Assembly: GCA_024742575.1 (NCBI GenBank)
Contig: JANSYF010000020.1
Location: forward strand, 1-49,428
Reading direction: 5' to 3'
From: Paracoccaceae bacterium
GTDB taxonomy: Bacteria; Pseudomonadota; Alphaproteobacteria; Rhodobacterales; Rhodobacteraceae
Length of the DNA: 49,428 nt
The first letter of the stretch is position 1. Each line of letters begins with the position of its first letter. The position numbers and the translations under genes are program-made. The notes under the pieces were generated by a model, which ran no database searches, was not told where the DNA came from, and saw only the letters and a list, made by a program, of their open reading frames with translations. Below are positions 43,273 to 49,428 of the stretch, in pieces.

Positions 43273-44153
43273 TTCACCGCGTCTTTCAGGAACGCTCCCA
43301 GCCTTGCCAGAGCCATGTCAGCCGCTTTGGAGCGGCCTGCATGGAGGTGCCACACATGCGCCAGATCCGGCCAGAGATCGAGCGTCACGTCATCCATGGC
43401 CTTTGCCAACCGACTCGCGTCTTGGGCAAGCGCCTCTCCTGTTGCGGCTTGAATCATTGTTGGGGGCAGATTTGTCAGGTCGCCTCGCAGAGGTGAAACC
43501 GTTGGAAGCGCCGGGTCGATTTCTGGCAGATAGCAAGTCAGAAGGCGTCTCGGCCAAGCGGCTGGAATCAGGATTTCGTCGGGTGCCATCTCAAAACGCT
43601 GTGCCAAGTCATCGGAAAAGTCGCCGATAGGGGCGATGAGGCCCAATGCCTTTGGTTGGGCGCGGCCAGTGTCTCGGGCGTGTTGGGCGACCTGTAGGGC
43701 AAGGCACCCGCCCGCACTGTCGCCGCACACCGCAACCGGAGGCGTCCCTGCCGCCACCAGATGGTCATAGGCCGCAATCGCATCATCGCGTGCGGCGGGA
43801 AACGGGTGCTCAGGGGCAAGGCGATAGGATATAGACACCGCGCGCATGCCCGCAGATCGCGCAAGATGCGCCACCAGCGCCGCATGTGTATGCGGGCTGC
43901 CAATAGTGAAACCGCCGCCGTGGATGTATATGAGGAGCGGAGCGTCTGGTCCGACTTCGGGCGGTGTGAACCAAAGCGCGCCGTTGGTGTCTTTCTGGGG
44001 GACCATGTCCCGCGGGGTCATCGCACCAAGCGGGGCCGTTAGGGCGAAGATTTGCCGTAGGATCGGCTGGGAGCCTACGAAACGCAGTGTCGGCCGCTCT
44101 ACGTTTCGGGCTTGCCAACGAAAGAAACGGTCGGCACGGGTGTATTTGGTCAT
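43269..44153 (-). CDS. Alpha/beta hydrolase, hormone-sensitive-lipase type
   Basis: The 294-residue carboxylesterase-like protein shows HGGGF in the oxyanion region (near residue 77), the nucleophile in GDSAGG, and a late Asp/His in DLAHVWHLH. It sits between the repair exonuclease and ligase genes with four-base overlaps on both sides, so the three are translated together. No link to DNA repair is known to me. I start at the ATG at 44153. Confidence 0.87.
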   Translation of the reverse strand: MTKYTRADRFFRWQARNVERPTLRFVGSQPILRQIFALTAPLGAMTPRDMVPQKDTNGALWFTPPEVGPDAPLLIYIHGGGFTIGSPHTHAALVAHLARSAGMRAVSISYRLAPEHPFPAARDDAIAAYDHLVAAGTPPVAVCGDSAGGCLALQVAQHARDTGRAQPKALGLIAPIGDFSDDLAQRFEMAPDEILIPAAWPRRLLTCYLPEIDPALPTVSPLRGDLTNLPPTMIQAATGEALAQDASRLAKAMDDVTLDLWPDLAHVWHLHAGRSKAADMALARLGAFLKDAVK

Positions 44154-45172
44154 GCGGCCTCTCCGCTGGGGGCTTGGGTGTCGTCTTCGCCTGTGCCGAA
44201 CTCGGTCTTGAGCACCTGCGCATTGTAGCCTTGTGTGTTTAACCATCGCGCAAAGATTTCGGTGTAACCATGCGTGGCATATATATTTTCAGCATCTGTC
44301 GCCTTGATGGCCGACATCAGCCCGTCCCAATCCGCATGGTCTGAGATGACAAAGCCACGGTCGGCAGCACGGCGACGGCGCACACCGCGCAAGCGCATCC
44401 AACCCGAGGCGAAGGCGGTAGAGGATGGTCCGAAGCGTCGGGCCCATTGTGAGCCAAGTGCTGAGGGCGGTGCAATCACCAACGCTCCGGGGTGGTCTTT
44501 GGCGTTCAGGTCTGGCGTAGCGTGGATCGTATCGGGCAATTGGTATCCTTGGTGACGCAAGACCTCGTTTGTGTTCTCAACTGCACCATGGGTGAGGATG
44601 GGGCCAATATCGGGATCGACCATGGCCAACAAACGCTGTGCCTTTCCCAGTGAATACGCGCCCAGAATTGACGCTTTTCCGTCAGCTGCGTTTTGTGCCC
44701 ACCATGCGTTCAGGTCTTTGGCGACCGTCTTTTGGTCGTCCCATTTGAACACTGGTAAGCCAAAGGTGCATTCCGTGATAAAGCTGTGGCATTCCACCGG
44801 TTCGAACGGTTCAGAAATATCATCGGCGACAACTTTGTAATCCCCAGAGGCAACCCAAACTTCGCCGGCGACTTCGACCCTGATCTGTGCGGATCCGGGT
44901 AGGTGGCCTGCCGGATGGAACGACACCAAGGCGCCACCGATATTGCGTGTTTCACCGAATTTTACGGTTTCTACGGAAATATCGCCCAACCTGTGGCGCA
45001 TGACTGGGGCGCAGGCATCGGTGCATAAATAACGGCGGTGACCCGGGCGGGCGTGATCGGCGTGTCCGTGAGTGATCAACGCGCGATCCACGGGACGCCA
45101 AGGGTCGATGTAAAAATCGCCAGCAGGGCAGTAGATGCCGCGGTCGGTAAAGGTGAGAACGCTTTGTGCCAT
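44150..45172 (-). CDS. Ligase-associated DNA damage response exonuclease (MBL/beta-CASP-like)
   Basis: The 340-residue protein is an MBL-fold nuclease: THGHADH at 34-40, PAGHLPGSAQI, a SGDYK metal aspartate, and a C-terminal DHADWDGL and THGYTE. It matches the family found beside ATP-dependent DNA ligases with an Lhr-type helicase and PdeM phosphoesterase. The last two are not in this window. Start codons at 45202, 45193, 45178 and 45172 are all in frame without a clear Shine-Dalgarno; I choose 45172 because MAQSVLTFTDRGIYCPAG is the conserved beginning. Confidence 0.88.
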   Translation of the reverse strand: MAQSVLTFTDRGIYCPAGDFYIDPWRPVDRALITHGHADHARPGHRRYLCTDACAPVMRHRLGDISVETVKFGETRNIGGALVSFHPAGHLPGSAQIRVEVAGEVWVASGDYKVVADDISEPFEPVECHSFITECTFGLPVFKWDDQKTVAKDLNAWWAQNAADGKASILGAYSLGKAQRLLAMVDPDIGPILTHGAVENTNEVLRHQGYQLPDTIHATPDLNAKDHPGALVIAPPSALGSQWARRFGPSSTAFASGWMRLRGVRRRRAADRGFVISDHADWDGLMSAIKATDAENIYATHGYTEIFARWLNTQGYNAQVLKTEFGTGEDDTQAPSGEAA

Positions 45173-45269
45173 ACGCATGAGTATAGTCGGCATGCCGCAC
45201 ATCGCCAGAGGGTTGCCAAGGCGCGCCGCAGGCGTAGGGTGTGCGCAACAAGACCATCAGGAGACCCCA

Positions 45270-46040
45270 ATGCAAATTGCCGGATTTCGTCAGCGCCTTT
45301 TGTCACGTGTGCCTTTGGCAGGCACATTCCTGAAAACCCCGGCTTACCAATTGATCGAGATTCTGGCGCAATCGGAGTTGGATTTCGTATGTTTGGACGC
45401 AGAACACGCGCCTTTTGACAGAAACGCGATTGATGCTTGCTGTGCGATAGGGCGCGCTTTGGATTTTCCGGTATTGGTGCGTAATGGCGATGGGTCGCCA
45501 CGCGAAATTCTGCAAGCGCTGGATTGCGGTGCAGTCGGAATCGTCGTTCCGCATGTGGACAGCGCAGCAAAAGCCCAAGCAGTCGCGCAGGCAGCGCGAT
45601 TTGGCCAAGACGGGCGCGGTTTCGCAGGATCAACGCGGTGGGCCGGGTACGCGACGCAATCGATGCCCGATTTGCTTAAGAAATCAGCGGAAGAAACCGT
45701 TGTCATGGCGCAGATCGAAGAACCCGAGGGGGTCGAGGCCGCGGAGGCCATCGCCGCCACCGACGGGATCGACGCGCTGTTTCTGGGTCCGGCGGATTTG
45801 TCGGTTGGCTATGGGCATGACCACCAGACGTCCGACGATCTGTTTGCTGCGATGGAGCGCGTGGGCAAAGCCACCGAGGCCGCAGGAAAGGCATATGTTT
45901 CTTGGGTCGCCAACGCGCAGAAGGCGCAGGAATGGTCCGCTTATGGGATGAGCTGCTTTTTTATCTCGTCTGAGCATTCGTGGATGCGCGCAGGCGCCAC
46001 AGCCGAGGCGCGGGGTGTCCATGAGATTGGGAAGTCTTAA
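45270..46040 (+). CDS. HpcH/HpaI family aldolase
   Basis: This class II pyruvate aldolase (256 aa) of the HpcH/HpaI/CitE superfamily has DAEHAPFD at 43-50, LVRNGDGSPREI near 69-80, GIVVPHVDS near 90-98 and a metal-binding glutamate in MAQIEEPEG. Such enzymes cleave 4-hydroxy-2-oxo acids to pyruvate and an aldehyde; the exact substrate is not evident. AGGAG precedes the ATG. Its end overlaps the convergent hydrolase end by four bases. Confidence 0.88.
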   Translation: MQIAGFRQRLLSRVPLAGTFLKTPAYQLIEILAQSELDFVCLDAEHAPFDRNAIDACCAIGRALDFPVLVRNGDGSPREILQALDCGAVGIVVPHVDSAAKAQAVAQAARFGQDGRGFAGSTRWAGYATQSMPDLLKKSAEETVVMAQIEEPEGVEAAEAIAATDGIDALFLGPADLSVGYGHDHQTSDDLFAAMERVGKATEAAGKAYVSWVANAQKAQEWSAYGMSCFFISSEHSWMRAGATAEARGVHEIGKS

Positions 46041-46975
46041 GCCTTAAAGCTTGAGAAAAGCGATACTGTCGCGCCCGTGACCTGACGGCGCGTATTTGCG
46101 TTTTCCATCAGTACCTCGTGCTCTGCGCCATCCACGAGGAGCAATTTGCCACCCTTCCAGTGGGTCATCCTGTCTCGTATCGCTGTTGTATCGACAATGC
46201 GTTCATTCGAGCCAACAAAGCACAATGCAGGAAGCGCTGGTGGCGGCATTTGGGCCAGTTCCGCACATTCTTTGAGGGCAGAGTGCAACCACATGAACGA
46301 TGGCCCACCTAAGCCGAATTGCGGCTCGGCAATGACGTGGCGGCGCATATAGTCAAACATCTCTGGGTCAGAGGTTAGGACGTTGTTCTCGAACGGCTCT
46401 GACGCGGGGTAGCTTTTGATTGATGTACCGGGTGCCAGGCGATGACCTTGACCCAGGGCAATGGCCAGCCGGGGCAGGGTCCATGCGACGGGCCGTAGAT
46501 AGCCGGCCATCTGGATGCCCCACATTGGTCCTGTGAACATGACCGATGCCATGTCACTACCGCTCATCAGTGCGCGCAATCCGATACAGCCGCCCATAGA
46601 GTGCGCAACCATGTGCCAAGGTTTTGGCACGTCTGCTCGCCGCGCAAAGGCGCATACGGCCGCCCAATCTTTCTGAAAATCGAGAAAACGCCCGACATGG
46701 CCGACCATCGGGTTTGCCCCAAGTCGGTCTGACATACCCTGACCGCGCCAGTCGATGGTGACCACATCAAAGCCTGCGCGGACGAAGTCTTTGGCGTTTC
46801 GGCCATATTTTTCGATGTATTCGGTGCGGCCCGGCAAAATGAACACCGTGCCCTTGCTGTCCCGCGCTGCGGCATGCCCGACGCGAATGCGCACCCCGTC
46901 GGAGGTGCGCAACCAGAAAGCCTGGGTGTCCGGGCCTTCGGCCAGATCGTCGCGATAGGGCGCGGGATCTGCCAT
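46037..46975 (-). CDS. Alpha/beta hydrolase, lysophospholipase/S33 type
   Basis: The 312-residue protein has the serine hydrolase elbow HSMGG in WHMVAHSMGG, an early FILPGRTEYIEKYG typical of the lysophospholipase L2/monoglyceride lipase group, DWRGQGMS and a late Asp and His (DGAEHEVLME). It starts in a TGATG overlap with the SCP2 protein stop, so the two are coupled and a lipid substrate is plausible. Confidence 0.87.
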   Translation of the reverse strand: MADPAPYRDDLAEGPDTQAFWLRTSDGVRIRVGHAAARDSKGTVFILPGRTEYIEKYGRNAKDFVRAGFDVVTIDWRGQGMSDRLGANPMVGHVGRFLDFQKDWAAVCAFARRADVPKPWHMVAHSMGGCIGLRALMSGSDMASVMFTGPMWGIQMAGYLRPVAWTLPRLAIALGQGHRLAPGTSIKSYPASEPFENNVLTSDPEMFDYMRRHVIAEPQFGLGGPSFMWLHSALKECAELAQMPPPALPALCFVGSNERIVDTTAIRDRMTHWKGGKLLLVDGAEHEVLMENANTRRQVTGATVSLFSSFKA

Positions 46976-47265
46976 CAGGCGAGGGTGGCGGCCAGCTTCA
47001 TCGCCATTCCCATGTCGCCGTCGATGGTCAGACGACCGGACATGAATGCGGATGTTGGGTTCAGCGAGCCGTCGAAGATTTCACGATAGGTGTCTGCATC
47101 GGCGTTGAACGTGACATCAGCATCGGCGCTGCCTTCGCGTGCGCCGTCGCTGTCGACAATCATGCTGCCTTCGCCTTCGATGTTGAACTGCGCGGTACCA
47201 TCGATACCTGTGCCGCCCAATTTTTCATTCAGAGCGGTCACTGCCTGTGCCACAACATCACTCAT
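46975..47265 (-). CDS. SCP2 sterol-binding domain protein
   Basis: The 96-residue protein is a stand-alone SCP2 fold: DGTAQFNIEGEGSMIVD, then DADVTFNADADTYREIFDG and the MSGRLTIDGDMGMAMKL end. Such proteins bind lipids or acyl chains in a hydrophobic pocket. AAGGAG before the ATG at 47265 sets the start. It is co-translated with the alpha/beta hydrolase and divergent from the TPR gene. Confidence 0.88.
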   Translation of the reverse strand: MSDVVAQAVTALNEKLGGTGIDGTAQFNIEGEGSMIVDSDGAREGSADADVTFNADADTYREIFDGSLNPTSAFMSGRLTIDGDMGMAMKLAATLA

Positions 47266-47356
47266 ACGGTCTTCTCCTTCGTGATCGCGTTTTGGTGTGT
47301 GAGGCTGGCATTTGCCGAACCCCACGCTAAACTCAGAATGGGTTATGAGGTTCATC

Positions 47357-47911
47357 ATGCGCAAACACAAATCTGCCGTTGCGGCATTTCTTTTCACAGT
47401 TGCTGTGACGCTGGGTCCTGTTTCGGCGCAAGAGGACATCGCCGCTGATCTTCTGAACCAGCTCGCACAGGCCGAAGACGAAAGTTCAGCTGATCGGCTA
47501 GAGCGTCAGGTGCGACAGGAATGGTCCAAGTCGGGATCAGCAACGATGGACCTGATGCTGAAGCGTGGGCAAGATGCCATGGACGTCGACAACATTGACG
47601 CAGCGCTTGAGCATTTGACGGCGCTTACTGACCACGCGCCCGATTTTGCCGAGGGTTGGCACACGTTGGCGCTTGCCTACTATCGGGCGGATATGTTTGG
47701 CCCAGCAGCGGATGCGCTTGAACGGACGCTCGCATTAAACCCTGTGCATTTCGGAGCGCTTCGCGGACTTGGTGCGATTTTCGAACAGGTCGATAAACCC
47801 TACCTTGCGTATGATGCCTATTCGCGGGTACTCACCTTGCGACCGCACGATTCCGACGTGATCGAGGCGTTGGAGCGGTTGGAGCTTCAGGTTAACGGGC
47901 AAACGCTCTGA
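47357..47911 (+). CDS. Exported tetratricopeptide repeat protein
   Basis: The 184-residue protein has a signal peptide (to about VSAQ, residue 24), a helical stretch, and two to three TPR units (ALEHLTALTDHAPDFAEGW, ADALERTLALNPVHFGALR, AYDAYSRVLTLRPHDSD). TPRs mediate protein contacts; a periplasmic role is likely. The ATG at 47357 has GAGG six bases upstream; an in-frame ATG at 47345 is possible. Confidence 0.83.
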   Translation: MRKHKSAVAAFLFTVAVTLGPVSAQEDIAADLLNQLAQAEDESSADRLERQVRQEWSKSGSATMDLMLKRGQDAMDVDNIDAALEHLTALTDHAPDFAEGWHTLALAYYRADMFGPAADALERTLALNPVHFGALRGLGAIFEQVDKPYLAYDAYSRVLTLRPHDSDVIEALERLELQVNGQTL

Positions 47912-47949
47912 TCATCTGATGCCCGAGCAGGACGGCAAAGGACGTCAAT

Positions 47950-49428
47950 ATGGCCGGACATGCGCGGGTTGCGGCCATTCTTGGCCCGACCAACACAGGC
48001 AAAACCCATTACGCGATCGACAGGATGCTGGGCTATCGCACCGGCATGATCGGTTTGCCACTGCGTCTTTTGGCGCGTGAGGTTTATGACAAGATCGTCG
48101 CGGCGCGGGGACCATCAGTGGTGGCGCTGGTTACAGGCGAGGAACGTATCGTTCCGCCGCGCGCGCAGTATTGGGTCTGTACGGTCGAGGCGATGCCCGA
48201 GGGCATGGGTTGTGATTTTGTCGGGATCGACGAGATCCAGCTTTGTGCAGATCCTGAGCGGGGGCATGTGTTTACCGACCGACTTTTGCGGATGCGGGGC
48301 TTGCAGGAAACGCTGTTCATGGGCTCCGACACGATGCGGGGCTCGATTGGCGCTTTGGTGCCGGGTGTCGAGTTTGTACGCCGCGAGCGGATGAGCCAGT
48401 TGTCTTACACCGGGTCAAAGAAGGTCAGCCGCTTGCAACCACGCACGGCGATTGTCGGGTTTTCGGTCGACAACGTCTATGCCATTGCCGAGTTGTTGCG
48501 TCGCCAAAAGGGTGGGGCAGCCGTGGTGATGGGTGCATTGTCGCCCCGGACGCGAAACGCGCAGGTGGATTTGTATCAGAACGGCGAAGTTGATTTTCTG
48601 GTGGCGACTGACGCCATTGGGATGGGTTTGAATCTGGACATCAACCACGTCGCGTTTTCGTCGCTGACCAAATTCGATGGGCGGCGGATGCGGCCCTTGA
48701 TGCCAAATGAATTGGCGCAGATTGCGGGTCGTGCCGGGCGAGGTATGTCACATGGCACGTTTGGCGTCACCGGTGAGGCGGGCCCCTTGGCAGAAGAGGT
48801 GGCCGAGGCCATCTGCAACCACAGGTTTACGCCGCTTAAAAAGCTGAACTGGCGCAATGCCGACCTGCGGTTCGGCACAATCGATGCGCTGATCGCATCG
48901 CTGGAGGAAAGCCCGAAGGACGAACTGCTGGTCAAAGCCCGCGAGGCAGATGACCTTCAAGCACTGAAGGCATTAAGCGCAATTGCCGAGGTTCAGGCGC
49001 GTGCGTCCGACCCGAAATCGGTGCAACTTTTATGGGATGTGTGCCGGATTCCCGATTTTCGTGGGATAAGTCACGCGGAACATGCCGGGCTTTTGGAGGT
49101 TATTTATGGGTATTTGCACCAACGCGGGGCAATTCCGGATGATTTCCTTGGGCGACAGGTCAACCGGATTGATCGGACAGATGGCGATATTGACACACTG
49201 TCGAAACGGTTGGCGTATATTCGCACATGGACCTATGTCGCGCAGCGGAAAGCGTGGGTGCGTGACGAAAGCCATTGGCGTGAGCAGACACGCGCTGTAG
49301 AAGACCGACTGTCGGACGCGCTGCACGAGCGCCTGACCCAGAGATTTGTTGACCGGCGCACATCCGTGCTCTTGCGGCGGTTGAAACAGAAGGAGGCCCT
49401 TTTGGCCGAAGTGAATGACAAAGGTGAA
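47950..49428 (+). CDS. Suv3-like DEAD/H-type RNA helicase (cut by window end)
   Basis: The 493 visible residues belong to a superfamily 2 helicase: Walker A GPTNTGKT near residue 12, DEIQ in GIDEIQLCAD (motif II), TDAIGMGLN, and motif VI QIAGRAGRG. These are typical of the Suv3/MgpS group, RNA helicases related to the mitochondrial degradosome. AAGGA lies seven bases before the ATG. No stop occurs before 49428, so the C-terminus is outside the window. The KLKQKEAL-like end is helical. Confidence 0.9.
   Translation, partial: MAGHARVAAILGPTNTGKTHYAIDRMLGYRTGMIGLPLRLLAREVYDKIVAARGPSVVALVTGEERIVPPRAQYWVCTVEAMPEGMGCDFVGIDEIQLCADPERGHVFTDRLLRMRGLQETLFMGSDTMRGSIGALVPGVEFVRRERMSQLSYTGSKKVSRLQPRTAIVGFSVDNVYAIAELLRRQKGGAAVVMGALSPRTRNAQVDLYQNGEVDFLVATDAIGMGLNLDINHVAFSSLTKFDGRRMRPLMPNELAQIAGRAGRGMSHGTFGVTGEAGPLAEEVAEAICNHRFTPLKKLNWRNADLRFGTIDALIASLEESPKDELLVKAREADDLQALKALSAIAEVQARASDPKSVQLLWDVCRIPDFRGISHAEHAGLLEVIYGYLHQRGAIPDDFLGRQVNRIDRTDGDIDTLSKRLAYIRTWTYVAQRKAWVRDESHWREQTRAVEDRLSDALHERLTQRFVDRRTSVLLRRLKQKEALLAEVNDKGE

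Overview
The window is a gene-dense, G+C-rich stretch of an alphaproteobacterial chromosome. It is most likely from the Rhodobacterales (Roseobacter group or a close relative). The grounds are gene content and order: an iscR-suf operon of the Rhodobacter type whose IscR has a single cysteine, the lptF-lptG-lptD-surA-pdxA-rsmA run, a DUF4167 protein, choline-sulfatase, an FNR-type box and an Irr-type (iron/haem) box. This is pattern recognition, not a database result. There is no rRNA, tRNA, CRISPR array, insertion sequence, prophage or integrase. No stretch longer than about 215 bases lacks a gene.

Layout. 1-6610: acpP, then convergent mazG, an M20 amidohydrolase with speB, a DUF1499 protein, prfA-prmC and a DUF4167 protein. 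6626-14104 (minus): lptF-lptG-lptD-surA-pdxA-rsmA, nearly all joined by short overlaps, serving outer-membrane and LPS assembly. 14236-17732 (plus): pepA-holC, then lpd. 17806-20110 (minus): four genes (alpha/beta hydrolase, a 78-residue unknown, an HD phosphohydrolase and an SDR). 20285-30453 (plus): the Fe-S assembly operon iscR - cysteine desulfurase - sufB - (small membrane protein, YbjQ-like, FkbM methyltransferase) - sufC - sufD - (two Yip1-like membrane proteins) - sufS - HbpS/GlcG-like - class I glutaminase-like hydrolase. A near-consensus Irr box lies upstream of iscR.

30481-33279 (minus): kynurenine pathway genes SDR-kynA-kynU. 33407-36837 (plus): an MBL-fold protein with a degenerate metal motif, choline-sulfatase betC, and a secreted nuclease with a sunset-like C-terminus. 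36919-38736: a YdcH-like protein behind an FNR-type box, glutathione peroxidase, a methyltransferase and a DksA/TraR zinc finger. 38952-45172 (minus): pepF, then an operon read as exonuclease - hydrolase - ATP-dependent DNA ligase - amidohydrolase, related to the ligase-associated DNA damage response cluster. 45270-49428: an HpcH/HpaI aldolase, an alpha/beta hydrolase with an SCP2 protein, a TPR protein, and a Suv3-like helicase cut by the window end.

Most genes are ordinary housekeeping genes. The signals most worth a second look are: (1) dispersed intergenic elements made of a G-run/C-run hairpin plus an ATATTT...AAAGAAGAAG box, and a separate set of short palindromes with 2-base centres; (2) accessory genes interleaved in the suf operon under an apparent Irr box; (3) an MBL-fold protein without the HxHxDH motif; (4) the altered ligase-exonuclease operon. 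I did not see an unmistakably new defence or mobile system.
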